DNA of 64,000 nt from Stenotrophomonas sp. 57 (GCF_030291075.1 NZ_CP127407.1:3160001-3224000), one strand, 5' to 3'. Shown: positions 1 through 9,040, counted from the stretch's first letter. The notes: generated by a model from the letters alone, not told the origin. A program made the numbers and translations.

Positions 1-1242
1 GCGCCCGCGGCCGGCGACCGCATGGCCGAGGAAATGCTGCCGATCCCGCAGATCGCCGCCAGTGCGGCCGCCATCGGCCATACCGACGTGGAAGTGGACG
101 GTGATGGTGTGGCCCGCGGCGTCTATCTGCACGCTGGCATCGGCAAGGCCCACTGGCCGGCGCTGGGGCTGGCCCTTGCCGGACTGCCGGCCGGCGCCGC
201 ACGCGGGCTGCCCGACCCAGACCCGGAGGTGGATTCCCCGTATCAATGGCGGCGGGACGACTACGTGCGGGTGCGCTATGCCGGGCCACCCGAACGGCTG
301 CCACAGGTGTCCTATGCCGACGTACTGGATGGTCACGTGGACATGGCGATGCTGCATGGCCGCCGCATCGTGGTGGGCATGACCGCCAGCGGCATCGCAC
401 CACGGCTGCTGACCCCGACCACCCGCGAGTTCTGGATGAGCGGCAGCGAGTACCAGGCCAACATCGCCTCGATGCTGCTGCAGCACAAGCAGATCGACGT
501 GCTGCCACGCCCCTGGCAACACGTGATCAGTGCCGTCCTGGTGGCGCTGTGCGTGATCCTGCTCGGTCTGCGCCTGCCCTGGCTGGTGGCGCTGATGTCG
601 CTGCCCGCGGCGCCGCTGCTGAGCTGGCTGCTGCTGCGGGCCGGTGACCTGTGGTGGGCGCCGGCCACCGCCCTGCTGGGCATCGTGCTGGTGCTGCTGT
701 GCTGGGCGATCTGGAGGATCTCGGCCTGGCACCGCCAGGCCAACCGCGATGCCCTGACCGGCCTTGGCAACCGGCTGCGCTTCGAGCAGTCGCTGCAGCA
801 GGAGTGCGATGCCGCACGACGCAGCGGCAAGCCACTGAGCCTGGCGTTGATCGACGTCGACCACTTCAAGCGCCACAACGACCGCCACGGCCACCAGGTC
901 GGCGACCGCGTGCTGCGGGACGTTGCCCAGCTGATTGGCGCGCATGCACGCCGGCCGCGCGACATGGCTGCACGCTACGGCGGCGACGAATTCGCGCTGG
1001 TGCTGCCCGATACCCCGGCCGAAGGTGCGCGGCAGGTGATCCAGGATCTGATCGACTGCGTGCGTACGCTGCCCGCCCATGGCGATGGCAGCGACGACCG
1101 GGTCACGCTCACCATCGGCGTGTTCACCCGCGTGCCCGGCGCCGAGCTGCAGCCACACCATTTCGTCGAAGGCGCCGACGCCGCCCTGTACCAGGCCAAG
1201 GCCAATGGCCGCGACGGGTATGTGGTCGACGGCGAAGCGTGA
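1..1242 (+). CDS. CHASE2/GGDEF diguanylate cyclase, 5' end cut by window edge
   Basis: The frame is open to the first base, so the N-terminus is missing; the first in-frame ATG, at 22, is internal. The visible part has the end of a CHASE2-like periplasmic sensor domain, about two or three hydrophobic helices (nt 520-710), then a GGDEF domain that begins at the DALTGLGNR motif. The active-site motif GGDEF is intact (nt 979-993). An RxxD inhibitory site (RPRD, nt 952-963) lies five residues before it, so feedback inhibition by c-di-GMP is expected. Predicted role: inner-membrane synthesis of c-di-GMP from two GTP in response to a periplasmic signal. No EAL domain follows. Confidence 0.9.
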   Translation, partial: APAAGDRMAEEMLPIPQIAASAAAIGHTDVEVDGDGVARGVYLHAGIGKAHWPALGLALAGLPAGAARGLPDPDPEVDSPYQWRRDDYVRVRYAGPPERLPQVSYADVLDGHVDMAMLHGRRIVVGMTASGIAPRLLTPTTREFWMSGSEYQANIASMLLQHKQIDVLPRPWQHVISAVLVALCVILLGLRLPWLVALMSLPAAPLLSWLLLRAGDLWWAPATALLGIVLVLLCWAIWRISAWHRQANRDALTGLGNRLRFEQSLQQECDAARRSGKPLSLALIDVDHFKRHNDRHGHQVGDRVLRDVAQLIGAHARRPRDMAARYGGDEFALVLPDTPAEGARQVIQDLIDCVRTLPAHGDGSDDRVTLTIGVFTRVPGAELQPHHFVEGADAALYQAKANGRDGYVVDGEA

Positions 1243-1280
1243 CCGGCGTCACCGGGGCGCAACATACGCATGCGAATGGT

Positions 1281-1286
1281 TAGACT
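1281..1286 (+). promoter_or_regulatory. -10-like element TAGACT before the DUF4442 gene
   Basis: TAGACT lies 30 bp before the ATG at 1316. No good -35 is visible. Xanthomonad promoters often show only a recognisable -10, so this is tentative. Confidence 0.3.
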
Positions 1287-1315
1287 GGGCGCCTCGCCCA
1301 GCGCCCCGGATCCGC

Positions 1316-1768
1316 ATGAACGCCCGCCTGTTCCGCTTCGGCATCAACCTCTGGCCGCCGTTCCTGTTCACCGGGATCCACGTCACCCGCATCACGCCCG
1401 ACTATCGGCAGATCGACGTCGCGCTGCGCCTGAGGCCGTGGAACCGCAACTACGTCGGCACCCACTTCGGTGGCAGCCTGTTCGCGATGACCGATCCGTT
1501 CTGGATGCTGGGCCTGCTGCACATCCTCGGCCGCGACTACTACGTGTGGGACCGCGCAGGCGCCATCGACTTCCTCAAGCCCGGCCGCGGCACGGTGCGC
1601 ACCTCCTTCCGCATCGACGACACGCTGCTGGATGAGCTGCGTGCCGAAGCCGCCAATGGTGACAAGGTGCTGCGCTGGTTCAGCAACGACGTGGTTGATG
1701 AAAGCGGCGAGGTGGTGGCCCAGGTGCGCAAGCAGGTCTACCTGCGGTTGAAGCCCCACGCGCGCTGA
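1316..1768 (+). CDS. DUF4442-type hotdog-fold thioesterase-like protein
   Basis: This encodes 150 aa starting MNARLFRFGINLWPPFLFTG. The N-terminal pattern (inhibitory-looking amphipathic start, then ITPDYRQIDVALRL and NYVGTHFGGSLFAM) is characteristic of the DUF4442 branch of hotdog-fold acyl-CoA thioesterase-like proteins. The GTHFGGS segment is where related hotdog enzymes bind the acyl-CoA thioester. No signal peptide is present, so it should be cytoplasmic. The substrate is unknown. It stands alone between the GGDEF gene and an exported protein of unknown function. The start was chosen because the upstream in-frame extension has no family similarity. Confidence 0.75.
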   Translation: MNARLFRFGINLWPPFLFTGIHVTRITPDYRQIDVALRLRPWNRNYVGTHFGGSLFAMTDPFWMLGLLHILGRDYYVWDRAGAIDFLKPGRGTVRTSFRIDDTLLDELRAEAANGDKVLRWFSNDVVDESGEVVAQVRKQVYLRLKPHAR

Positions 1769-1784
1769 CCCCGTGCGCGGGCGC

Positions 1785-1790
1785 TATCCT
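1785..1790 (+). promoter_or_regulatory. -10-like element TATCCT
   Basis: TATCCT lies 25 bp before the ATG at 1816 in the short gap after the DUF4442 gene; no clear -35. Tentative. Confidence 0.3.
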
Positions 1791-1815
1791 CTGCCTCCCT
1801 GCCATGGAGGCTCCG

Positions 1816-2820
1816 ATGCGCCCGTCCGCCGTTGCCGCACTGCTGACCGCCCTGCCCTTTGCGGCCCATTCCCTCGACCTGCCGCCTGTGCAGTACCCGA
1901 CGCTGCCGGCACAGGCCGCCAATGCGGCCGGCTTCGTGCCCAACGGCTGGACGCTTGAATCCAGCATCGAAGGCGATCTCGACCAGGATGGCCGCGCTGA
2001 TCTGGTCCTGGTACTGCGCCAGCAGGACCCGCGCAACGTCATCGAGCACGATGGCTTCGGCCCATCGCCGTACGACAGCAACCCCCGCATTCTCGCCGTT
2101 GCGTGGTCACGCCCGGCCGGCTATGTGCTGGCGGTGCAGGACCACCAGCTGATTCCGCGCCCGGACAACCCGGTGATGAGCGACCCGCTTGAGGATGGCG
2201 GTGTCAGCATCCAGCGCGGCACGTTGAGGGTAGCCCTGTTTTCCTTCTCCAGCGCGGGAAGCTGGTCGATGGGGACCACCGCCTTCACCTTCCGGTGGCA
2301 GGACGATGCCTTCGCGCTGATCGGCTACGACCAGAACTCGGTGATGCGCAATTCCGGACAGACCACCTCGGTGAGCGTGAACTTTTCCACGCGCAAGGTG
2401 AAACGTACCGAGGGCAGCATCGAGGACGACAAGGAGAGCGTGCGCTGGCACCCACTGCGCAGCAGCCAGCGCTGGACGCTGCAGAGCGTGGGCGATGGCT
2501 GGGCATTCGATCCGCTGGCCGGCGCCGACCAGGGTTCTGCTCAGTCGCGGGCGCGGGCGGTTGCGGTTGCTGTTGCGGCGTCAGCGGCCACCAGTGGCAC
2601 CGACAGCCATGGGCTTTCGTCGTTGCCGCGGGTGGGCGAGCGACGCGGCACCTGCAGGGAACGCCCGTCGGCGGCGAGCTGCGGCACCCGCACCGGCGAG
2701 GCGAACTGCGCCGGCAACCGTTGCAGCGCATCCATCGGGTCTCCCGCCTGCTGCCGCAGCCAGCGTTGCGCGCCCAGCAGGCGCAGCATCGCCGCGGCAT
2801 CCTGGGTGCGTGACGAATAG
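1816..2820 (+). CDS. Exported protein of unknown function, C-terminal third antisense to the next gene
   Basis: The ATG at 1816 is preceded by GGAGG with 5-nt spacing; an in-frame ATG at 1804 has no such site. The predicted 334-aa product starts with a signal peptide (RPSAVAALLTALPFAAHSLD). The mature part carries a calcium-loop-like DLDQDGRADLVLVL segment, as in VCBS/FG-GAP style repeats. Residues up to about AFDPLAGAD look like a normal globular domain with beta-rich composition. After that the frame runs on for about 90 residues rich in Ala, Arg, Ser and Cys, lying entirely antisense to the C-terminus of the convergent gene. That tail is probably not a folded domain; an original stop may have been lost near 2535. 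Confidence 0.65.
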   Translation: MRPSAVAALLTALPFAAHSLDLPPVQYPTLPAQAANAAGFVPNGWTLESSIEGDLDQDGRADLVLVLRQQDPRNVIEHDGFGPSPYDSNPRILAVAWSRPAGYVLAVQDHQLIPRPDNPVMSDPLEDGGVSIQRGTLRVALFSFSSAGSWSMGTTAFTFRWQDDAFALIGYDQNSVMRNSGQTTSVSVNFSTRKVKRTEGSIEDDKESVRWHPLRSSQRWTLQSVGDGWAFDPLAGADQGSAQSRARAVAVAVAASAATSGTDSHGLSSLPRVGERRGTCRERPSAASCGTRTGEANCAGNRCSASIGSPACCRSQRCAPSRRSIAAASWVRDE

Positions 2821-3869
2821 GCGGGATAGACCGGGCCAGCGATGTCGGTCAGCACGCAGCCCATCACGTTCGACAGGCACCCGAAGTCATGCTGCAGCGG
2901 TGCCGCTACCGGCAGTGGGCGATCCGCCTCCAGTGCCACGGTCGCTGCCGCCCCACAGGCCCAACCCAGATTGCCGGCCGCGCGCGCCAGCGTGCTGCTG
3001 CGGTCCAGCACCAGGACCCCGCCAAATTCCCGGGCCGAAGACTCGATTGCCGCGCGGCTCATCGCGTACTCGCCCTGCATTGCACGGCACAGGCTCTGCT
3101 CGTCGGCCAGCATCGGCTGCATGGCACGTTCACATTCGTCCGGCAGCGGGTGGTCGGCAGGCAATTCCACCAGCATGTCGGCCAGCAGCTGCGCATTGGC
3201 CTGCACCAGGCTGGCGCCGATGATGCTCTCGACCAGATAGCTGCCACCGGGCACCAGCCGACGACCCAGCTGCAGGCCACGGCAGCTGCCACGCAGCGCG
3301 CCATCGATATCGCCCTGCACATAGGCCAGCGCACGTGCACTGGTGGCATCGAGCATCAGCCCGTAGGTCGGCAGCGGCACCATCATCCCGTCGCCCTTCG
3401 GCCGGAACGGCGACACGAAGTGGTCCGCGTCGGCCAGCGCGTCCAGCCGTGCGTGCAGCTGGTGGTGGCCGGCATGGGCGTCGGCAAACCGCTGCGGGTC
3501 GGCCCGCACCTGTGCCAGGCAGTCGCGGGCGCTGGGCCCGCAGCTGGCGGACGCCCGCGCGCGCAGTTCACGATGGTTCGCCGCAAGGTGCGACGGCGTG
3601 AGCCTGTCACCGCGCGGGTCGGCCTCCCAGCGCCGCACGTCCTCGGCCAGCGCCTGCTCGCGCTGGCGGCTATCCAGGTCGTCAAACGCCAGCGTCCACA
3701 GCAGCGGATAGCCATTGCGCCCGATCGCCGGCAGCCGCGCTTCCAGCCGTTGCTGCGCCTGCAGCCGCGATTCGGGCACCGGCCACATGCGTGAGGCGCA
3801 CCACACCACGATGGCCAGCACCAGCACGCCCGCCAGGGTCCAGCCCAGTCCGCGCAGAATCCTCAACAC
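2541..3869 (-). CDS. Membrane-anchored protein of unknown function
   Basis: 442 aa with a GTG start, preceded by an AAGGGA-like ribosome site. Residues about 8-25 form a single transmembrane or signal-anchor helix (TLAGVLVLAIVVWCASRMW); the rest looks periplasmic and helical, with several cysteines. I recognise no family motif. The C-terminus ends in a low-complexity Ala-Thr-Ala-Arg tail encoded by GCAACAGCAACC-like triplets, and it overlaps the convergent gene by 280 bp. It is divergent from the DUF502 gene. Function unknown. Confidence 0.65.
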   Translation of the reverse strand: MLRILRGLGWTLAGVLVLAIVVWCASRMWPVPESRLQAQQRLEARLPAIGRNGYPLLWTLAFDDLDSRQREQALAEDVRRWEADPRGDRLTPSHLAANHRELRARASASCGPSARDCLAQVRADPQRFADAHAGHHQLHARLDALADADHFVSPFRPKGDGMMVPLPTYGLMLDATSARALAYVQGDIDGALRGSCRGLQLGRRLVPGGSYLVESIIGASLVQANAQLLADMLVELPADHPLPDECERAMQPMLADEQSLCRAMQGEYAMSRAAIESSAREFGGVLVLDRSSTLARAAGNLGWACGAAATVALEADRPLPVAAPLQHDFGCLSNVMGCVLTDIAGPVYPAYSSRTQDAAAMLRLLGAQRWLRQQAGDPMDALQRLPAQFASPVRVPQLAADGRSLQVPRRSPTRGNDESPWLSVPLVAADAATATATARARD

Positions 3870-3933
3870 AGCTTCCCTTCCATGTGCCGTTGCCGCTGTC
3901 GATTGCCCAGCGTAATCGACCGGTACTGACCGC

Positions 3934-3939
3934 TACAAT
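3934..3939 (+). promoter_or_regulatory. -10 element TACAAT placed for a leaderless transcript
   Basis: TACAAT ends 6 bp before the ATG at 3946. If used, transcription would start at or next to the start codon, giving a leaderless or nearly leaderless mRNA; no Shine-Dalgarno is seen. Confidence 0.4.
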
Positions 3940-3945
3940 GCACAC

Positions 3946-4629
3946 ATGTCGCTCGAAGCCCCCGCCCTGGTTCCCCGTCCCTCCCTGCAGCGCCTGTTCC
4001 TGACCGGCCTGCTGACCCTGCTGCCGATCTGGCTGACCTGGGTCGTGGTCAAGTTCGTGTTCGTGCTGCTGTCGGGCATCTCCAGCCCGCTGGTGGTGCC
4101 GCTGTCCGAACAGATCGCGACCAGCTTCCCGCATTACCTCGGCTGGGTCCGTGCCGAGTGGATCCAGGACACCATCGCCCTGCTGGCCACCCTGCTGGTG
4201 ATCCTGGCGGTGGGCGTGGCCAGCCGCCGCGTGCTCGGCCAGCGCCTGCTGCGCTGGGTCGGCGCGGTCATCAAGCGCATTCCGCTGGCCAGCATCATCT
4301 ACGACAGCGCCAAGAAGCTGCTGGACATGCTGCAGACCGAACCGGGCAGCACCCAGCGCGTGGTGCTGATCGACTTCCCGCACCGCGACATGAAATCGGT
4401 CGGCCTGGTGACCCGCGTCATCAAGGAACACGGCACCGACCGTGAGCTGGCCGCGGTATACGTGCCGACCACGCCGAACCCGACCTCGGGCTATCTGGAA
4501 ATCGTGCCGGTGGAGCTGCTCACCCCCACCGACTGGACCGTGGACCAGGCGATGAGCTTCATCATTTCCGGTGGCGCCGTGGCACCGGCCAGCGTGCCGT
4601 TCACCCGCGCTGGCGAACGCACCGCATGA
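3946..4629 (+). CDS. DUF502 family inner-membrane protein
   Basis: 227 aa. There are two hydrophobic segments, roughly residues 18-45 and 75-95, followed by a soluble C-terminal domain with the DUF502 hallmarks (RIPLASIIYDSAKKLLDML, then YVPTTPNPTSGYLEIVP). The biochemical role of the family is not settled. The stop codon overlaps the start of the next gene by ATGA, so the two are translationally coupled. No ribosome-binding site is visible upstream; a TACAAT -10 sits close enough to suggest a leaderless message. Confidence 0.85.
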   Translation: MSLEAPALVPRPSLQRLFLTGLLTLLPIWLTWVVVKFVFVLLSGISSPLVVPLSEQIATSFPHYLGWVRAEWIQDTIALLATLLVILAVGVASRRVLGQRLLRWVGAVIKRIPLASIIYDSAKKLLDMLQTEPGSTQRVVLIDFPHRDMKSVGLVTRVIKEHGTDRELAAVYVPTTPNPTSGYLEIVPVELLTPTDWTVDQAMSFIISGGAVAPASVPFTRAGERTA

Positions 4630-5411
4630 CACCGGCGCCGATCGAGCGCCCGCTGCAGGATCGTGCGGTCCTGCTGTTCATCGTGCTGGCTGCGTTCTTC
4701 TGCGGCAACGCGGTGCTGGCCGAACTGATCGGGGTGAAGATCTTCGCCCTGGAAGACACCCTCGGCATCGACCCGCTGAACTGGAACCTGTTCGGCCAGA
4801 CCGGCTCGCTCAGCTTCACCGCCGGTACGCTGCTGTGGCCGGTGGTGTTCATCATGACCGACACCATCAACGAGTTCTTCGGCAAGCGCGGGGTGCGTTT
4901 CATCTCGTGGCTGGCGGTGGTGCTGATCGGCTACGGCTTCCTGTTCGCGTTCGCGGCCATCTCGCTGGCGCCGGCCAGCTGGTGGGTCACCTCGATGGAT
5001 GCCCACGGCGTGCCCGATTACCAGGCCGCGTTCGCCGCCGTGTTCGGCCAGGGCATGTGGACCATCGCCGGGTCGCTGGTGGCCTTCCTGCTCGGCCAAC
5101 TGATCGACGTGGCGGTGTTCCATCGCATCCGCCAGGCCACCGGCGAACGCCATGTGTGGCTGCGCGCCACCGGTTCGACCGCGATCTCGCAGGTGGTGGA
5201 CAGCTTCGTGGTGATCTGGATCGCCTTTGTGCTCGGCCCGCAGCACTGGCCGACCTCGCTGTTCCTGGCGGTCGCCAGCGTCAACTACGTCTACAAGATG
5301 GGGTTCGCGATCGCCCTGATTCCGTTGCTGTACCTGATGCGGCGCGCGATCACCCGCTATCTGGGCGCCGACCGCGCGGGCGCGCTGCGTGCCGCCGCCG
5401 CGGCTGACTGA
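4626..5411 (+). CDS. Queuosine precursor transporter (YhhQ/VUT family)
   Basis: 261 aa, polytopic with about six hydrophobic segments. Family signatures are visible: NAVLAELIGVKIF near the start, TDTINEFFGKR after the third segment, and QVVDSFVVIWIAF in the C-terminal half. By family knowledge (E. coli YhhQ), it imports preQ0/preQ1 for queuosine tRNA modification; the substrate here is inferred. The gene overlaps the DUF502 gene by 4 bp and is probably cotranscribed with it. Confidence 0.85.
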   Translation: MTPAPIERPLQDRAVLLFIVLAAFFCGNAVLAELIGVKIFALEDTLGIDPLNWNLFGQTGSLSFTAGTLLWPVVFIMTDTINEFFGKRGVRFISWLAVVLIGYGFLFAFAAISLAPASWWVTSMDAHGVPDYQAAFAAVFGQGMWTIAGSLVAFLLGQLIDVAVFHRIRQATGERHVWLRATGSTAISQVVDSFVVIWIAFVLGPQHWPTSLFLAVASVNYVYKMGFAIALIPLLYLMRRAITRYLGADRAGALRAAAAAD

Positions 5412-5504
5412 AGGCCCAGCAGCGAAACGCTGACTGCGCCTTCACGCTGGCCGTACGCGGCCGGATCGTGCAAGCTCCACGTCTGTGTTCCACGGAAGCT
5501 CCTG

Positions 5505-7445
5505 ATGCCGCATCCCACTCGCGTCCTGGCCGCCGCCATCGCCGCGTTGTTCCTGTTCAGCGCCGTGCCGTCGGCCGAAGCAGCGAAGAAGAAGGCCAGC
5601 CGCCCTGCCGCCGCGCAGACCCGCCAGGCTGCCAAACCCAAGGCCAGGCCCGCCCGCGCCACCGCGCCGGCCCGCGGCAGCTCGGCGCGCCGCGCCGCGC
5701 CGCGTCCGGTCGCGCCGGCCCGCGCCGTACCCAAGCAGGTGCAGCTGGAACGCCTGTACGACGAATACTGGGATGCCTCGATGCGGTTGAACCCGCTGCA
5801 GGCCACCTTCCAGGGCGAGACCCGCTACAACGACCAGCTGCCCAACATCCTGTCCGCCGCCTGGCGCCAGCAGTCGCACGACTTCACCACCCAATGGCTG
5901 GGCAAAGTGGAAAAAGTCGGTAGCGACGGACTGCAGGGCCAGGACCTGCTCAGCTACGAGATCTTCGTGCGCGACGCGCGCGCCTCGCTCGCCGCCGAGC
6001 GTTACCCGAGCTGGATGATGCCGATCAGCCAGTACTACAACATCGGCAGCATCATGGCGATCCTCGGTGCCGGCGCCGGCGCGCAGCCCTTCAACACCGT
6101 GCAGGACTACGACACCTGGTCGCGCCGCTCGCTCGGCATTCCCGAGCTGTTCGACCAGGCCATCGACAACATGCGCCAGGGCATGAAGGCGGGCGTGGTC
6201 CAGCCGCGCGACCTGATGGAAAAGGTGCTGCCGCAGCTGGATGCGGTGATCAAGCCGACCGCGGAAGAGAGCATCTTCTGGTCGCCGATCCGCACCATGC
6301 CGAACACCATCGCGGCTGAAGACAAGGCCCGCATCAGCGCCGAGTACAAGCGCATGATCGAACTGCGCATCATGCCGGCCTACCGCGCCCTGCGCGGCTT
6401 CATCGCCACCGAGTACCTGCCCGCCACGCGCGCCAGCAGTGGCCTGGGCGCGCTGCCCGATGGCCAGGCGTGGTACGCCAACCTGATCGTGCAGACCACC
6501 GCCAGCGACCAGACCGCCGCGCAGCTGCACGCGCTGGGCGAGCAGCGCGTGCAGGAACTGCAGGCGCAGATCGCCACGGTGATGAAGGATGCCAAGCTGC
6601 GTGGCACGCCGGCCAAGCTGCTGCGCAGCATGCGCAACGACCGCCAGTTCCAGTACGGCGATGCCAATGCGCTGATCAACCGCTACCGCCAGGTACAGCA
6701 ACAGGTCAACGCGCGCCTGCCGCAGGTGCTGGATACCTTGCCGAAGGCACCGCTGGAGGTCCGTGCGGTGGAGCCGGAGCGCGCACTGACCGCCGCTGCT
6801 GCCGCCTACCAGCCGTCGGCGGCCGGGCAACCGGGCGTGCTGTACATCAACACCCGCGACCTGCCGAGCCGCAAGCGCTGGAACGTGCCGGTGCAGTACC
6901 TGCATGAAGCGGTTCCCGGCCATCACGTGCAGCTGGGCCTGCAACAGGAACTGGCCAAGCTGCCGCGCTTCCGTCGCCTCGGTGGCGATCTTGCGTTCGT
7001 CGAAGGCTGGGGACTGTACGCCGAAACGCTGGGCGAAGACCTCGGCGTCTACACCGATCCCTACGACCGTATCGGCTACCTGTACTCGCGACTGCTGCGC
7101 GCCGCGCGCGTGGTGGCCGACACCGGCGTCAATGCCCAGGGCTGGAGCAAGCAGCAGGCCGTGGCCTACCTGCAGAAGACCGTGGACATGAGCAGCGATG
7201 ACGCCAACGCCGAAGTCGAGCGGATCATGGCCCAGCCCGGCCAGGCGCTGTCCAACGTGGCCGGCCTGACCACCATCGTCGCCCTGCGCGACAGGGCCAA
7301 GGCCCGCCAAGGCGCCGCCTTCGACCTGCGTCGCTTCCACGCCGAGCTGCTGAAGGACGGCTCGATGCCGCTGGATGTGCTGGGCCGCAAGATGGACCGC
7401 TGGATGGCGCAGCCCGCCAGCAGCCCCCCCGCCCCTTCGCCCTGA
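5505..7445 (+). CDS. DUF885 family secreted metallopeptidase-like protein
   Basis: 646 aa. A signal peptide (residues 1-26, ending AEA) is followed by a Lys/Ala/Arg/Pro-rich linker to about residue 75, then a large helical DUF885 domain. The zinc-site-like motif HEAVPGHH is at residues 467-474, with EGWGLYAE at 500-507, an arrangement resembling gluzincin/M32-like peptidases. Expected to act in the periplasm on peptides; the true substrate is not known. It lies 16 bp upstream of the beta-lactamase-like gene, so the two may share a transcript. Confidence 0.85.
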   Translation: MPHPTRVLAAAIAALFLFSAVPSAEAAKKKASRPAAAQTRQAAKPKARPARATAPARGSSARRAAPRPVAPARAVPKQVQLERLYDEYWDASMRLNPLQATFQGETRYNDQLPNILSAAWRQQSHDFTTQWLGKVEKVGSDGLQGQDLLSYEIFVRDARASLAAERYPSWMMPISQYYNIGSIMAILGAGAGAQPFNTVQDYDTWSRRSLGIPELFDQAIDNMRQGMKAGVVQPRDLMEKVLPQLDAVIKPTAEESIFWSPIRTMPNTIAAEDKARISAEYKRMIELRIMPAYRALRGFIATEYLPATRASSGLGALPDGQAWYANLIVQTTASDQTAAQLHALGEQRVQELQAQIATVMKDAKLRGTPAKLLRSMRNDRQFQYGDANALINRYRQVQQQVNARLPQVLDTLPKAPLEVRAVEPERALTAAAAAYQPSAAGQPGVLYINTRDLPSRKRWNVPVQYLHEAVPGHHVQLGLQQELAKLPRFRRLGGDLAFVEGWGLYAETLGEDLGVYTDPYDRIGYLYSRLLRAARVVADTGVNAQGWSKQQAVAYLQKTVDMSSDDANAEVERIMAQPGQALSNVAGLTTIVALRDRAKARQGAAFDLRRFHAELLKDGSMPLDVLGRKMDRWMAQPASSPPAPSP

Positions 7446-7461
7446 CCCGTCCGGAGCCGCC

Positions 7462-8532
7462 ATGCGCCCTGCCGTCGCCCTGTTCGCCGTCGTGCTGGGC
7501 CTGCTGCCGCTGGCCGCCTCCGCCGCACCGGTGCTGACCCCACCGGATGCGGGTATCGACGGCCTGATGCGGGCCTACGATGGCCAGGTGCCCGGCGCCG
7601 CAGTGCTGGTGCTGCATGACGGACAACCGGTGTTCCGCCGCGGCTACGGCCTGGCGGTGGTGGAAGACGGTACTGCGGTGACCGCCGCCAGCAACTTCCG
7701 GCTGGCCTCGGTCAGCAAGCAGTTCACCGCCGCAGCGGTGTTGCTGCTGGTGGAAGACGGCCGGCTTGGGCTGGACCAGACCGCCCGCCAGTGGCTGCCC
7801 GAGCTGCCGCCGGCAGCGGCGGCCATCACCGTCCGCCAGCTGCTGTCGCATACCAGCGGCCTGCTCGACTACGAAGACCTGATGGACCCGGCCGACACCC
7901 GCCAGGTGCATGACGCCGATGTGCTGACCCTGCTGTCGGGCCAGGATCGCCTGAACTTTGCACCCGGCACGCAGTACCGCTACAGCAACAGCGGCTATGC
8001 ACTGCTCGCGCTCATCGTCGGCCGCGCGTCCGGCCAGGATTTCGCCGCCTTCCTGCAGCAGCGCATCTTCGCGCCGCTGGGCATGGCCCGCACCGTGGCC
8101 CACCAGGACGGTATTGATACAGTGGCGGCACGTGCCTATGGCTACAGCCTGATTGACGGCCGCTGGCAGCGCACCGACCAGAGCACCACCAGCGCCGTGC
8201 TCGGCGACGGCGGCATCTATTCCTCGCTGGACGATCTCGCCCGCTGGGACGCCGCACTGTATGACGACCGCCTGCTGTCGAAAGCTTCGCGCCGCGCGAT
8301 GTTCAGCCCGGCCACGACCACGTCGGAACCGGACGTGCCGCATTACGGTTTCGGCTGGCGCTTGAACGGCCAGGTGCAATGGCACAGCGGCGAGAGCATC
8401 GGCTTCCGCAACGTGATCGTGCGCCACCCGGAAAAGCACCTGACCGTGATCGTGCTGACCAACCGCAATGACCCCGAACCCTATCCGCTGGCGCAGAAGA
8501 TCGCCCAGCGCTGGCTGGACATCCTGCAATGA
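7462..8532 (+). CDS. Serine beta-lactamase-like hydrolase (class C/PBP4* fold)
   Basis: 356 aa with a signal peptide (residues 1-22). Catalytic motifs of the penicillin-binding/class C fold are present: SVSK at 83-86, YSN at 174-176, and HSG at 308-310 in place of KTG. HSG is common in esterase and D-aminopeptidase members, so this is more likely a periplasmic esterase/peptidase than a true beta-lactamase. Start chosen at the ATG after CCGGAGCC; upstream in-frame codons overlap the DUF885 gene. Its TGA overlaps the next gene's ATG. Confidence 0.85.
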   Translation: MRPAVALFAVVLGLLPLAASAAPVLTPPDAGIDGLMRAYDGQVPGAAVLVLHDGQPVFRRGYGLAVVEDGTAVTAASNFRLASVSKQFTAAAVLLLVEDGRLGLDQTARQWLPELPPAAAAITVRQLLSHTSGLLDYEDLMDPADTRQVHDADVLTLLSGQDRLNFAPGTQYRYSNSGYALLALIVGRASGQDFAAFLQQRIFAPLGMARTVAHQDGIDTVAARAYGYSLIDGRWQRTDQSTTSAVLGDGGIYSSLDDLARWDAALYDDRLLSKASRRAMFSPATTTSEPDVPHYGFGWRLNGQVQWHSGESIGFRNVIVRHPEKHLTVIVLTNRNDPEPYPLAQKIAQRWLDILQ

Positions 8533-8933
8533 CCGCTGCGTCCGACACCCTGCTGGGCATCCACCACGCCGCCCTGATCTGCAGCGACTACGCGCGCTCG
8601 AAGGACTTCTACGTGCGCATCCTCGGCCTGCGCGTGCTGGCCGAGAACTACCGTGCCGCGCGCGACTCCTGGAAGCTGGACCTGGCCCTGCCCGACGGCG
8701 GCCAGCTGGAACTGTTCTCCTTCCCCTCGCCACCGCCACGCCCCAGCCGCCCCGAAGCCCAGGGCCTGCGCCACCTCGCGTTCCGCGTGGCCACACTGGA
8801 ACCGTTCATCCAGCGCCTGGCAGAGCACAGCGTGGACTGCGAACCGATCCGGGTGGACGAATACACCGGCCGCCGTTTCACCTTCTTGGCCGATCCGGAT
8901 GGTCTGCCGCTGGAGCTTTACGAAGTCGGTTGA
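8529..8933 (+). CDS. VOC family (glyoxalase-like, YaeR type) protein
   Basis: 134 aa. The two beta-alpha-beta-beta-beta halves of a vicinal-oxygen-chelate fold can be traced. Metal-ligand-like residues are HHAAL (His12/13), ELFSF, GLRHLAF and LELYEVG. The closest recognisable group is YaeR/GloA2-type lyases whose reaction is not established. It overlaps the preceding hydrolase gene by ATGA, implying coupled translation, though a functional link is not obvious. Confidence 0.8.
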   Translation: MTAASDTLLGIHHAALICSDYARSKDFYVRILGLRVLAENYRAARDSWKLDLALPDGGQLELFSFPSPPPRPSRPEAQGLRHLAFRVATLEPFIQRLAEHSVDCEPIRVDEYTGRRFTFLADPDGLPLELYEVG

Positions 8934-8952
8934 GCGTTCTTCAATCGTGATT

Positions 8953-8996
8953 CATCCATGCACGGCGTGGATCTACGTGTCGACCAAGGTCGACAC
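8953..8996 (-). repeat. Two abutting SMAG-like stem-loops
   Basis: On the minus strand a GTAG-headed hairpin with arms ATCCACGC/GCATGGAT (8953-8976) is preceded by GTGTCGACC..GGTCGACAC (8977-8996). GTAG-headed short palindromes are the hallmark of S. maltophilia SMAG repeats. Confidence 0.65.
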
Positions 8997-9040
8997 CCAC
9001 CAAGAGCAGGCCGTTCCATTTCGGCAGATCGCAGGACTCT

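Noticed and set aside
1804..1815. Upstream ATG start for the exported protein
   Set aside because: The Shine-Dalgarno GGAGG lies downstream of it and fits ATG 1816; the extra residues would precede the signal peptide.
7462..8532. True class C beta-lactamase (resistance gene)
   Set aside because: SxxK and YxN are present but KTG is replaced by HSG, which is typical of esterase/peptidase relatives; the known S. maltophilia L1/L2 enzymes are different.
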